Shown here: piece after piece, positions 14,401-26,047 of the stretch
Position numbering within the stretch: position 1 is the stretch's first letter
How the letters are laid out: each line of letters begins with the position of its first letter
From: Plectrocnemia conspersa
Taxonomy: Eukaryota > Arthropoda > Insecta > Trichoptera > Polycentropodidae
DNA length: 64,000 bases
Direction of reading: 5' to 3'
NCBI GenBank assembly: GCA_009617715.1
Contig: VTFK01000021.1
Coordinates: 310,001-374,000, forward strand
The notes under the pieces: generated by a model
Seen by the model: the letters and a program-made list of their open reading frames with translations, nothing else
What the model was told of the DNA's origin: nothing
Database searches by the model: none
Translations under genes and position numbers: made by a program

Positions 14401-15633
14401 CAAATTTGAACCCGGTATAACACAATAAAATAAGGACTTAGTATTATTAAAATAGATATAATAGAAAGCCTCAGTTTTATTGTTCTAGAAAATAGCTCCT
14501 TGAACTATATTTTTTCCTCAAAAAATTTAATAACTAATAAATTATCTCGAGAAACTTTGACGCCGTTCAAAATTTACTTCATAGAAACGTCATATTTTTT
14601 ATTGAACGGTCGCCACAACTGTATTTTTAAGCCTCCTTAAGCATTAATTTAAGATTCATATTATAAATTAACGTAATATTTTGATTGTATATATATATAA
14701 TATTTGATGTGCTCTTTAATTTTATGTGTCATGAACAGGTCTTGGTGGCTTAAAACTGGCGACTGGACTGAACCAAATTTTAACAATTGAAATGAAAAGA
14801 CTGCTTGACTGTATTTTGATGGGTCGGTCTTAAGCTCTAGATGTTTATGCTTCTTTCGGTGCTAATTGATGTATTTAATTCGCATAATTGTATATGTGCG
14901 TATATTGTTCAATGACTTATGATGATCAAAAAGTCAAGCAAACGATGTCGTTTTGAATCTCTACTATTTTATTTTTTATTATAAATCTGAGCATCGTGGC
15001 TAGACAGTATATAATTAATTTTTATACCATTTTTTGTTAAATAAAAAAACATTTATGCTGCACATAATAAATGAGCACGTTCCCCATATTTTTTCCAGCT
15101 CCTCATAAATATCGCACAAACATAATTATATGCTATAATTAAATACAACGTAGCACTTTTTTGTTGGTAATAATAAATTAGTAATAATTAAAATATTATT
15201 CGAGTAGTAAGATTTTGAGCGTGAAAATACATCTTAAATGTTATGTTACATAACTACAATTTATATAAAATGAATTTTGACAAAAAAAAAAGTTTTAGTA
15301 TTATATCCTATAAAACACAGTTTTCAGAGTTAGAGCCATGATAGATCTGCAAAACACGAAAATTGTCTTGCAAGTATAAAAGTGAAATCTTTGTTGATTA
15401 TGTAATATTAAAATATCATTTTATTTCTTATTTGATAATTAGACTTGAATGAAAATAAGAATTATTTTGTTTATGTACTATAACGCAATATATTTGTACA
15501 CAAATTTGATATTTTTATGCAAATCTAGTAATAAAAAAGTACACGTACCGCCGATCGTCGTCGTTAGCGTTGTTTGACCACAAAAAAAGTATTATTTCAC
15601 ATACACCAAAGATGACTGTGTATTGAAACAAGT

Positions 15634-15724
<91 letters not shown>

Positions 15725-18700
15725 TATATATATCACGCTTTGCGCTCATATTTTTGCGCATTTCAACTTGAGCTTCGCGTTCGAAATCTTGCTTTCTTGC
15801 TTCACAATTTACTATTTAACTATATTATTTTTATATTTTATTAATTAACTTTAGGTGCTTTAATAAAATTAGATAAAAATCATAAAAAAACTAAATATTA
15901 GATTATTGAATTTTCTAAATTTTTTTAATGTTATTATTTGATATTGTCTTTTTTACTATTTACTACTTAAGAAAAATAATAATATTAATATTAGTTGTAT
16001 TATGCTATATCTTAATATTTATTTTTGTTTATATATTTGTACAAAAAAAATGCAAAATAATTTAATTGTATAATTTCTAATTTTATAAAATACAACAATA
16101 TTTTGAAGCAACTCATTTATACGGCTTTTTAAATACATTTTTCTTAGATTTAGTTAATAATATGAATAAATTATATATTTTTTTTTGGAAATTAAAAAAA
16201 AACTCATAAATTATCAGTAATAATCGTCTATAATAATACAAACATTTTGATTCAATACTGCTCTCATAAATAAATATAAAAGTTATTCAGAAAAGTCACG
16301 CTAGATCACAGTTTTTTTTAGTATATGCAGTTAGTTCTAATACAACGATTCATCGCAAAATTTGACCTGATGAAACATTATCTTAAGATTCTTACACGCG
16401 TTGAATGCAAATATCAAACCACTATTTTACAGTCAATGTTATATTCAGATTACTATGTAACTGTAAATGTTACATAGTAAGATAGGTGATACGAAGAAGA
16501 AGAAGCAGAACTAATGTCAAGGGAACGAATCATTCTCGTCTCTCTCGCGGTGAGGTCAGTCCGTGAACTTTTGTGTCGCATCATGCCACTATATTCGCGT
16601 AATATCCCGTTTGTCTCGCAAGCCTTCACGTTTAGAACAATATTGGTCCAGGCAACCGGGAGAATGATGGATGAACGCGAACCGTATTTATAAATTGCGA
16701 ATTTAATAATGTTTAGTCAAGCGTAGAAACGGGGGGAGAAGTTCACTCCGCTGAGCGGAATGATTCTTTTTTCCAGTAAGCGAACGACGATTATTTATGT
16801 ATTATATTAAATTATTGAATTGGTTTATCTCGGTGTAATTTTTAAGCAAGCAGATAAGTAAACCGAAATAGAAAAACGAGTTAAACTGCCATACAGATGG
16901 CAATTATTGTGGCACATCCCGGAAACTGAGACTTCTCACGCGTTGAGTATAAATGCCGGAATTCTTATTCAGGGCTTCCTATAATTAATATTTTATAGAC
17001 AAAGTTTTACAAGTATAATTTTGCCAAACATGTATTTTATGAGGGGTCCACCCAGTAGCGCATGTAACGCTAAGGTGATTCAAACGACAATTTTGTACGC
17101 AAGAAAAATAAATAACAACTCATTTAGACAAAAGGTTTAACTAACAAGAGCGTGACTTAGCAGACTCCATTACCACGCCCATTAAATGCTCACATTGACT
17201 AGAAAAACTACCATTTGTACATAAAGTATGCAATAGACAATGCATCTACAGCATAAAAACCACCTCTTTGCATTAACGACCTTCGGATATGTTTCGCTGG
17301 TCGAAGCGAAAATCAATCTTGCAATCAAAAATTTAATTTACATATAAGAAATTTAAAACGAAGAACCTTGTTTCTTATTTAAATTGACAAGTAGATTAGT
17401 TCCTGAACACAAGAAACTCTTTTACAAGAGGTGAACATTTAAAAACATTTTTTGTAAAAATAATTATAGATATTTCTGTAAAGAACAAGTTTAAAAAAGT
17501 TGGTTTAAGGATACTAAAATTAATTTTTCTGAATTACATGCATCAGCACGCTGGTGTGTGAAGTAATTTTCCTCCGGCCAAAAGTCCATCTGAACGGAAA
17601 TAAATCTTTTGTTTTTTTATATAGGCAAAACTGAACTTTACATATATAAAAAAAATACCTTTAATAAACTAGATTTTAACCATTAATTCGTCAGATTAGA
17701 ATTTATATCCGTATCGCAAAACATTAAACGATCAATCGCCATTTAATCACATCCGACAAATTATAAATCGCACACAGTCTCAAAGAGCCCACCCGAATTG
17801 AACGTTTCAATGCCCCTTTTGCCATTTTAACGGTCTTCAAAGACATTCAATCGGTATTACCCTTTCATTCCGCCTATAAAAGTGGAAACTTGGCTGTAAA
17901 GCGTACTTAATAGATTCGCAGATTCGCCTCGGGTCATTCATAATATTACTGTGTCTTTCGTGTGCCGTAGACTGGATTCGATCTTTAGGAACATATAGAC
18001 ACATTAAGATCGTGTGTCTATGTGCAAGAAGTGCACTAGTAATGACCGGTTTTCAATGGCGTGCGATTGCTATAAACGCGTGCTCTATAAACCATTTCCC
18101 TACAATTGAAACCATTGAAACTGTAAAATTCAAACGAGATCGTTTGAGATAGAAAAGCAGATGCAGCTAAATTGTACAAGTGTTTGTATGATTAATTGTG
18201 GTTTACCTTATATCATAAATTCAATGTTATTGCTATTATTATTTGTTATTATTTCTACAACAATTTTCAAATCTTTAAATGATGAACTTTTGAATTTTAT
18301 TTTGACGTGAAGTAGAAACCGGCTGCTTCTTCTTAGAGTCGTTTGTCGGTATTTGGCGTAACTCCGCTTGGTGCGAGTTCAGCTAAACTCTCACGAGTCC
18401 TAAGTCATAATTTCAATACCCAACCGCCTAACATAACACTAATAATACAATTGAGCGTATGTTATTTTAGGCTATGCTGATACAAGAAGAAGTAATAATA
18501 ATGACATAAATTTAATGAAATTTCTTATTACGTGTATATGGTCAAAATTATTACATTACACATTACTCGATTCGTTTCGCATATTAAAACGGTTTGTTCT
18601 TATTATTATATAATTATACATCAGGGACGCCGAACCGTAGGAGAGCAAGCCGATTCGTTAAATTACTATCTCGACTCAAATTGGTCCGTTAGAAAATAGG

Positions 18701-21700
18701 AAGCGTTCGTTGCTAAATTAATAATAATAATAGTAACGCATTATGCGATGGCAATTTTAGATTGATGAACGGATGGTATCGATCCTCTCGTGACTATACA
18801 TGGCGGTTAAGTGTTAACTCTTTCCGGCCAAAGACGCTCAAGTTTACTTTAATGACAGAAACGTGAAGACGATTCTATTGATGAGGTTTTATGATAATTC
18901 GAGCAAATAAAACGCTTTGAAACTACTTTGTAAGACATGTTTTGTAGGAAGTACTAAGACAAAATACAGGTTGAAACATAGCTTTATGTAATCAAAAAAT
19001 ATTTTTATTTTATTTTTAAAAATTATTAAAAAATACTGTAATATATGTGTCATATTTGTGAAAAAAATATAGATTATGAGGTAATAAGCGTGTCTTATAG
19101 ATTGTCAATTTGCACCACAGTGCTGCGGTACCTCGCACCAGTGAGACACCGACAGCTAGTTTAGATATATTTTCAATAAAATTCACTGTAAGATTGTATG
19201 CCAAAAAGATAAGATATTTCGTTTACTTTACATTATATCATAGTCTCGATTTTAAGATTTTTTTTTAATTTTCCTAAAAATTTTTTGATTATAATTTGAC
19301 ACATGTCAAAACATCAATGTGTAATTTTACATATGAACTTATTTTATCTTTGCGGCAATAAAGCTAAAAATTATTTCACAGTATTGCACAACAGTATAAT
19401 ATTCAAGTCACATATCTAAGGTCACCATAATAAAATGCTATAAATTATTAATTCTTACCTACCACAATAGGTCATTCGGCTCCGTCCAATTTTTCTCGAG
19501 TCCCACAGTCTGATTTTGACCTCCCCAGCTGTGTGGCTGCATCTGAGACTGTAATTTCCCGTACTTCACGGTCTTGTACCCATCAATTTCCATATTTGAA
19601 GTATCGGAACTAGTCGTGCTTGTAATTATAAAGGCATATCTCCCAATCGCCTATTATTCACTAGGGCACAAGTATGATTTAATAGCGAAACAGCGAGCCA
19701 TAGATATAAGACCGATGACCATTATAGGGGCTTTTCTGAAGAACCGGTTCAAAGCTGCATCAGCTGATCTGGTCTTGCACGATCTTAATTAGATCTAAAG
19801 GTATAGCACGTAAAGTTGGTCGATTTTTCAAAATTGCGGTGCAACGGTACCCTTACTTTATACCACTATATATTTTATTTAAGATCTTTGTTTTTTAAAA
19901 GAATGTTTAATTATTTGCACAAACAGTCTTTTAACACGTAAGGTATAAGTTTTTATTAAGTGCTTCATATATTTTAAATTATATAAATAAATGTTTTTTT
20001 CTTAATAAGAAAATTTCCATATAGATCAGATTATTTATGGAAACCGCTTCTACTTTCATTGTATGATCCGGTCACATTGACTCCCCAAAAGTTCAACTCG
20101 ATCTTTAAGACCATACATTCTAACCAAAATTTAAATATATTCATTATTTTAATTTATTCGGTTTTTTCTACTATTCGATAATATAATATTTCGGCAACTA
20201 TTTGAATAGTATTTTTTAATAAAATATTTTGCACGTAACAAATTTATACTTTTATGACATGTCGGTATGACAAAAGAGACAACTTGACCTGCCGATGTTT
20301 ATGGCTTAATATCGTAATATTGGCTCAGTTTTTTTGTTTTCTTTTAGCCGTTTAATACTTCGTATCATTTGCCAAATTTTATTATTATTTTTTTATTTAG
20401 CGATTTGCTTTGTCGCCAATGATTATATATTAATAGCATAATATTTAGATTCTCATAAATTTGGCTCATTAATGACCGTTTAAGACCTGCAGATTTAATC
20501 TCTTCATTGTATGTAAAAGATGCCTGCTGTCTGTTTATCTTGTCGCCGATTTACGTATATGGATTTGAGAGGTCCAATTGATGAACCCGACACTACCTTA
20601 AATAAGTCTGTGAATGGTTGTCTTTAGAGGTCAGTAATTCTCTAGTCACCTCATTAAAAATTTGCCTTGCTAACATTTTTCGCCTCTTATTAAGGCGTTT
20701 TCACACACACATCTTAATGAAGCTCATGAACCATGTATTTCAATGAAATTTATTATGTATAATTCTGTAACTTTATGTTAAATATAAAATACGTCTTTAC
20801 TAAAAGTATACTCGCTAGTTCTTCTCATGTATCATTAACATTCAAAACATGCATATTTCACTAACCTTTGAAATATGCAAAATTCCACGTATGATCCACG
20901 ACAATGTGTTACTTGAAAAGAGCATTGCTTCTAGTGAACTTTTAATTTTTTCATTAAATAATCACTCGTTAGTGCTAGTTTAATTTTTAAATTAATATCA
21001 ATGCCGTTTTAACTGCTTATTCTAGATCTTAATCATCTGTAACGAATAAAAAGTATCCATTAACTGTTAATATTAGCCTATAATAATCAACGAATCAAAT
21101 TTTAAAATTCATACCAAAAAATACTAGATAAACCTCTTCATTAAAATTCTTAATAGCCTAAAAGATCAAGGCGTGTTTTTAACTATGATTACAACACAGA
21201 TTTTCATAGTCCATCGATTTAGGGTCAGTGCCTTAGGCGCGATTCATTTTAATCCATTTCTTGCGGCAACCATCGGCGTAGAACAATAACTGAGATTCTC
21301 ACGATACCCAGTTCTTCGATTATATCATCGTTTTTTTGTTGTATCAGTCTCAAAAAAAATCCAACACGAATTAGAAAAAAAACTCGTGTCGTCGTGATTG
21401 ACATGTCAGCTCAAGGAATGACCTCACGCCATTGAAAATCAATTATCTCGGCTTCACGAGCACGACATTCACTGGAGAGAGCATTTCTATTGCTGTTTTC
21501 CTGTAAATATTTTTTAGAGTTAAATTATTTTTAAGCAAATAATAAATAAATTTACAATACATATTTAAAGATAAAAATGGGGTTTGTAAATTATTTTACT
21601 AATATATGAATGGTGAACCAATCAAAATTAAAATTTCAATCTTTCCTCTGAGTTCAAAAAATCTTAATAAAACATTACCATGACTTAACCATTGAACTGC

Positions 21701-24700
21701 TGTCAGGATCCCTAATAAAAAAGTAATAAAGACCGCTGACACAATTGGTGCAATATTACATTTTAGATTGAAATATTTCCCACAAAGTACCTGTTGGTGA
21801 ATAATATATTTCATTGTAATAAATAACACATTGCATTTTCATGAGCTTCATATTTTTCTCAAACTAACCCCTAACTTTGTTCTGCACATATTTTTACCAC
21901 AATTAGATGTGACACATTTTGGACAATTTCACTTCAGATTGCTCATTGTTACATGAAAAATATTTTTATATGTAGTTGTTTCATGCTATCTATTTATAGA
22001 AGTTAATGCATAAGTCACTTAAACAAATCGTTGACTTCTTAAATATAAAGCAGTATCTGAAAAAAGTAAGTAGCAGCGCCGTGAGATAGCTTCCTTACAG
22101 GGGCGCCGCTATTAAAATTTGTTCATAAGCTTATAATTTATATTTTCAATTCAATCTGGTGCAAACCAGTAATTCACTTAATAACTAAGTATTTGCATAA
22201 GCATTTAAAAAGTATTACTTACTGTTACTATTTTTACCTAACCCTTATATTGATATAAAATTTGCTATAATTTGTCATAGCGCGCGTTGGGAAACTTGGA
22301 TAATTTAAAAACCACTAAGTGTAACTAATGAAAATCTTTTACGTTGATATTAAATTGGCTATTGATGTTACTCTCAATGTGCTCAACACTTCTAGCAACT
22401 ATTCTGATATTTTGTAATAAAGTTGCAACAATCATAATGGCTTTATTTGATTAGTTAATGATTGAACTACTCTTAGAGCCATATTTTCTCATTTTATTTT
22501 CACGAAAGAAATGCGTTATGATAAAAAAATGCTTTAAATTTCTACACTTTTCTGCAAGTACAGACGTAATGTCATCGCACAATAAACAACTATCATCTGC
22601 TTTAAAAACACGACATTTCAAGCCCGCTAGTGTCTTATTTTCTGACTTTATCAATGATAAGACTAATATTTACAGGGCATTGAAGAAGCTGTCGAATTAT
22701 TACTGCGTAATGTTACAGTGAAATGCAAAGCTATAGGAATACCATATACAATCATATCTTGCAACTCCTCTTGCGACTAGTAAGGGAAAGGGATTTTCCA
22801 TAAGTATTCAGAAAAATGTGATTAATCTAAATTCAATGCTGTTTATATTTCCTAGAAAGGTTTTTAATCTTGTTAGAAAATCAGTTTTAAAGTAGGCCCA
22901 GAAAACGTTAAAAGCAGTTTAAAATTTGGTTCCAAAAAACGTCGTTGTCATATTTAGCGAACGGTCGCCAAAAGAGAATCATAAAATAAACACTTTATTT
23001 TTAGCATTTTAAAGGGTAGTAATTCTAGCTTTAAAAGTAGATATCTCAAAATAAATAATGTCATAGGAAAAACTAAAAAAAATTGAGTTTGCTTTGTATA
23101 AAAATAAACACACTGACACTCAGTCCAAAATAGATTAAAATTATAAAAAATGATATCTATTCTATATCCGAATTATGGTTATACACGTTGGAAGCACATT
23201 AAATAGCGCCTGGTACAAAGGTAGATTTTATGATTGATTTGAACGGTTTATTACATGTGGCCATTATAGCACGTAAATGTAAATCAAATAACTACATTCA
23301 ATTTCCACGGTATAATTCAATTGTATCATTTGACACTTATGTTAATAATAATCATAAATATACCAATTATTAAAAATAGATTTATCTTATTGATAGACTT
23401 TGATTATGTGTTATATGAATTATTGTTATACAAGCTGGTAATTTATAAGGCTAACGCCTTTATGTTACAACTGTAGATTTACATCAATGAATAATTCTTA
23501 AAAAGGTTATATATATAAACTTTATACGTTGCAGAAATAATATATACTATTATATTATATACGGCTTATAACACAAAGAACTGTTTGCATTTTAAACTAT
23601 TCGAAATTTACAGTATTAATAAAAATAACAGTTTGAGGTAAAATAGAGTATTTTTTTAATTGAAATTATTTATTAAAAAAAATAAAAATTGTTAAAAACA
23701 AATGTTTCTGAACCATAAACGCCTTAGTTAATAGTAATTTGTAAATTCTGGTTACCTTTGAATTCACATCAAACAGATTTGAAACACTATGACTTCCTAA
23801 AATATCTTTGGAGTAGTAAGTTGCCAGTTAAATCAATGGTAAAGTTCTATAACTATTGTATGTTTAGATTTTAATTGATTTTTCGATGTATACAACTCTA
23901 GTTTGATTGAATTAATCTATACATATTAGAAGGATCGATAATTAATATTTTAAACAGCAAAACTATAGTTGTAAGTTTCATGGGTTTAACTACAAACAGA
24001 TTAATGTAATTATTATAGTTAAAAGAATGTGTTACAGATTATATTGATTATTTTATTCGAATATACAAATACAATACATCAAAAATAATACAAAAAGTTC
24101 ACCGCATAATATTACAATTAAGAGGAAGTATCAAAAAATTTTCATGCAGCAAATTTCCATTGTTCTATTGTTCGCCTAATATGCTCATTATGAAGTGCAC
24201 TCCAGAATCTTAATCGCCCGAACTTCTGAGGTCAAAAAGTCCGTAATAAAACACTAAACGCCTCAGAGTTTAACTCAACAATTCGCCTAATGTCGCATTG
24301 TGTATTTGAGATTCTAACGTCTCATTCTCACATTTCAGAAGTGTTACACTTGATAGGAGAGCCGGACTTTAGAGACGTTGCTTTAAGATGGGAATACGAC
24401 AGAACACCGACCGATCAAGATGCCGTGAAGTTCCTGATAAGATATTGCGAATTGCAAGCATGGGGAGCTCACCGATGCCGTACGATGGTAAGTTTATCTT
24501 TCTATAGTTCTATAATTTTCCTCAGGACGGACAATTAATACTAATTATATTCCAGATTGTGGAAGCCATGGACGAGACGAGCAATCAAGTATCGGGACTG
24601 TTGAGAGTGACCGATCGCAAAAAAGGAAGAAATGGACGTACCTTTTCGACAAAAATAAGCAATCTACGTATGTCTACGACGTATTCGTTTGAAGTTCATC

Positions 24701-25851
24701 CAATGAATTCACACAGAGAAAGGAAATCATTTGATCAAGATGCAAATTCGACGAAGAGCATCATAGTACCCACTAAAGGATGTCAGTACGATTATTATAA
24801 TTAATTGATTAATATAGTAACATTCAATACGATAAGGGTTGTAAAGATAAAGGTAGTATTTAAAGTAAAAAGCTACATCGAATCATTCCTGATACTATAA
24901 AACATATTATTGATTTTCTATATGTTATTTTTTATTTAATTTAAGTTTGCTGCCTTTTATTTTACAACCCTTATTTTATACACAATAATAGTTTCCGCAC
25001 GAGCCACACAATGTCTGCCGCATGCCAGCGAAGTAGAAGTATCCACCGGTCCTTATTTCGGTGGAAGAATAGCCGTAGAAGCAGCCGATGGTGAAAGATG
25101 CGCCGTATCAGGTGACGCCGGTAGCAGCAGAGATACTTATACTTTGAGGATCGATCACGAAGAGTGCGGAAGCGATGTTAACGAAACAACCGTAGCTACT
25201 TTTGTGATCGTTCAAGAAAACCTGCCCATCTTGACGCACAGCACAAGACGGTAACAATCTGAAATTAATTTAAAAAAAATAATATTAAAACACATTCGGT
25301 TTTTTACAGATTTTTGATATTATGCTCTTATAAACCTGAAACTTTAACGGTGAGAGCCGGTATAAACTTACCGACAAGCGGTTCTTCTCCAAACGTTAGA
25401 TATTATAGACCACACGCTCCCGGATCCGTTGAACCGTACGATAGCATTGACGATTCAATCAACGATATCAATTCACCGAGAGTAGATGCAAGAATAGCCG
25501 ATCAAGCTTCACGTATGTTTTTTTGTGAATAGTGCATCAATACGAATATGAATAATGATTTTTGTATTTATTACAGCGAGTATGACTCAAAAGATAATGA
25601 CTATAATATTGATAGTGGCAGGAGTTGCCGGCATGGCTTTGCTCGTCTGGAAAGTCATACCAGGATCGAAGACCGATCTGGACACTATATCGATTGCTTC
25701 AAACGATTCGATAACTTCTAGATATACAGTTCAACCTTTGGATAATCAATCGGATTCTGGATCTATTTATTCTATATCGCTTTCAGAATGCGGTCATTGC
25801 GGAGATAGCAATCGACAAACGATCATTTCGGACAATACATCAGAAGCTTAA
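1867..25851 (+). CDS. type I membrane protein with FN3-like and lone ZP-N-like domains
   Basis: Six exons assembled from splice sites and phase: 1,867-1,948; 24,339-24,487; 24,556-24,781; 24,992-25,250; 25,310-25,512; 25,577-25,851 (stop). They total 1,194 nt and encode 397 residues. ATG context is ACAAAAATGG. Residues 1 to about 22 form a signal peptide (MVFKKC then a Leu-rich core). Residues about 30-130 look like fibronectin type III: an early Leu-Arg-Trp strand, YCE, and late ISNLRMSTTYSFEV. Residues about 158-250 resemble a ZP-N module with Cys160, Cys189, Cys211 and Cys244 and a YTLRIDHEECG segment. A hydrophobic helix covers about 313-331, followed by a 66-residue tail rich in Ser, Thr and Asp. 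No ZP-C module is present. Inference: a cell-surface or apical-matrix adhesion or signalling protein; I do not recognise a named orthologue. Donor 1 (ATG|GTTTGT) and donor 3 (GAT|GTCAGT) are weak but keep frame. Small extra exons inside the 22.4-kb intron cannot be excluded. Confidence 0.82.
1953..7140. other. first part of the 22-kb intron 1, AT-rich
   Basis: No exon was found. The stretch is extremely AT-rich and has recurrent short words: TTAAAAGTAGCCT-like strings at about 1,330, 2,717 and 5,291, and a 21-bp exact direct repeat at 2,623-2,643 and 2,922-2,942 containing the palindrome CATGGCCATG. These look like eroded repeats. An AT microsatellite lies at 5,405-5,465. Confidence 0.6.
5405..5463. 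repeat. (AT)n microsatellite
   Basis: An almost uninterrupted run of AT dinucleotides in intron 1. It is followed by TATAGTATA and TATACTATA, which form a short inverted repeat. Confidence 0.95.
7141..7953. repeat. unclassified dispersed repeat, copy 1, interrupted by a SINE
   Basis: The outer parts (7,141-7,440 and about 7,745-7,953) match the copy at 58,087-59,000. Shared strings include GCTGGCATGTC followed by AGTTGTATTATTG, and TTGGTCACGAGATC near the right side. The middle is replaced by a tRNA-derived SINE. No terminal repeat or coding domain was recognised, so the class is unknown. Confidence 0.65.
7470..7745 (-). repeat. tRNA-derived SINE, copy A, inserted in another repeat
   Basis: On the minus strand there is a perfect pol III B-box-like GTTCGAATCC (7,684-7,693) next to a tRNA-like anticodon arm with loop CTAATAA. 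The body contains ATGAATACCTACAAGT (written on the plus strand), which recurs at about 52.6 and 59.9 kb. Compared with the copy at 58.4 kb, this block interrupts a repeat that is continuous there, so it inserted later. Confidence 0.65.
7954..9340. other. intron 1 segment with a GC-richer island
   Basis: Mostly AT-rich with no coding signal. The interval about 8,460-8,760 is less AT-rich and has an open minus frame of 60 codons with no recognisable domain. It may be a conserved non-coding element; this is a guess from composition only. Confidence 0.4.
9345..9690. other. GC-richer island in intron 1, function unknown
   Basis: About 340 bp with clearly higher GC than the flanks. It carries an 80-codon open plus frame (9,348-9,590) rich in Cys and His, but the frame starts without an acceptor-flanked exon and resembles no family I know. 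I see it as a candidate enhancer, alternative first exon or old transposon piece. Confidence 0.35.
9858..10130. repeat. one-ended hAT-type element relic
   Basis: It starts with CAGGGGTCCCCAAACTTTTT (9,858-9,877), a typical hAT terminal inverted repeat, followed by GGGCCGCATG and GGGCCGGA strings often seen just inside such ends. The matching right end (the reverse complement) is absent nearby, so the element is truncated. The right boundary is approximate. Confidence 0.6.
10236..10294. repeat. two back-to-back perfect hairpins
   Basis: Hairpin 1 has arms AAATTTTCGCTA (10,236-10,247) and TAGCGAAAATTT (10,255-10,266) with a 7-nt loop. Hairpin 2 follows without a gap: TTCTTATTAAATC (10,267-10,279) and GATTTAATAAGAA (10,282-10,294) with a 2-nt loop. 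Both are perfect. They end about 14 bp before the left end of the mariner relic. Confidence 0.9.
10308..11695 (-). mobile_element. degenerate mariner element with duplicated right end
   Basis: The left end reads like a mariner terminal repeat (TGTGATTAAAAAGTACGGTG near 10,317-10,336). Two right ends are present. One is at about 11,520-11,549, whose reverse complement reads TACGGGGAATGATTTTTAT. The other is at about 11,663-11,693, ending CATACCTCGTA. They result from a 142-bp-offset tandem duplication of the 5' UTR plus terminus (copies 11,421-11,540 and 11,563-11,690). A 12-bp inverted repeat (ATTTGTGACTTG and its complement, 11,540-11,551 and 11,567-11,578) spans the junction. Confidence 0.8.
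10429..11366 (-). pseudogene. mariner transposase pseudogene
   Basis: A Tc1/mariner-type transposase relic. The N-terminal DNA-binding part starts at ATG 11,366-11,364 and shows a helix-turn-helix-like segment (TLKTVYKWYKRF), then a premature stop after VEDE and a frame disruption. The catalytic part is open from 11,109 to 10,429 (226 codons). The first catalytic Asp is kept in TDDESW. The second is lost: HHGNAPCH, where the family has HHDNAP. The third is Asn in QDLAQCNF, where the family has Asp. The enzyme is therefore inactive on three counts. It lies in intron 1 of the FN3-ZP-N gene, antisense to it. Confidence 0.9.
11700..16440. other. intron 1 segment, AT-rich with minor repeats
   Basis: No exon recognised. 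Diverged repeat pieces pair with one another: 13,069-13,110 with 14,737-14,780 (CTTGGYGGCTTAAA, then ACTGGA and CCAAAT), and 12,258-12,275 with the SINE fragment near 1.1 kb. A GC-richer patch at 14,150-14,290 is unexplained. A TA microsatellite lies at 15,637-15,722. Confidence 0.5.
15637..15722. repeat. (TA)n microsatellite
   Basis: An uninterrupted TA dinucleotide run of about 86 bp. It produces Ile-Tyr repeat open frames on both strands that are not genes. Confidence 0.97.
16450..16480. repeat. perfect 12-bp-arm hairpin
   Basis: Arms TTACTATGTAAC (16,450-16,461) and GTTACATAGTAA (16,469-16,480) are exact complements, with loop TGTAAAT. It sits at the left edge of a GC-richer island (16,490-16,790). 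It has the same arm and loop lengths as the hairpin at 10,236. Confidence 0.9.
16490..16800. promoter_or_regulatory. candidate regulatory island in intron 1
   Basis: Composition is clearly less AT-rich than the flanks. It includes an initiator-like GAGGTCAGTCCG near 16,553 and CpG-bearing strings. No open frame of note. It could be an enhancer or alternative promoter of the FN3-ZP-N gene; only composition and the initiator-like word support this. Confidence 0.25.
17740..18120 (+). promoter_or_regulatory. candidate TATA-type promoter in intron 1
   Basis: A TATAAAAG box at about 17,874-17,881 lies within a moderately GC-rich, low-repeat segment. A start about 30 bp downstream would give a non-coding or alternative first exon for the plus-strand gene. 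No coding frame follows closely, so this is only a suggestion. Confidence 0.25.
18120..24338. other. last part of intron 1
   Basis: Mostly AT-rich. Less AT-rich pieces lie at 18,310-18,450, 18,625-18,850 and 19,460-19,800. The last has open frames on both strands (72 codons on plus at 19,574-19,792; about 40 codons on minus ending in a strong donor-like TAGGTAAGA near 19,455), perhaps an old transposon. A small hairpin TAGCAGCGCC / GGCGCCGCTA lies at 22,071-22,110. No convincing exon was found. Confidence 0.45.
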
Positions 25852-26040
25852 TTGTCGTAGTATTGCACTTGGTTTATAAATTTGCATTTTAAATTATCAG
25901 CGTGATTATGTAATTAATCAATATGTGAAGATGGAAGGAACATGTTAACTGATGAAAAAAGATATTTCACTCCTACTTATTTAGATCTCTTATAAAAATT
26001 GCATCTATCTACTCCTTTAATTTATTTTATTTTTTAGATT
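25852..26040. other. 3' flank of the FN3-ZP-N gene
   Basis: Probable 3' UTR. No AATAAA was seen on the plus strand here; a variant ATTAAA occurs near 26,038, next to the LINE 3' end. The cleavage site is uncertain. Confidence 0.4.
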
Positions 26041-26047
26041 AAATTAA

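Noticed and set aside
15515..15844. Open frames of Ile-Tyr repeats on both strands
   Set aside because: They are translations of the TA microsatellite at 15,637-15,722.
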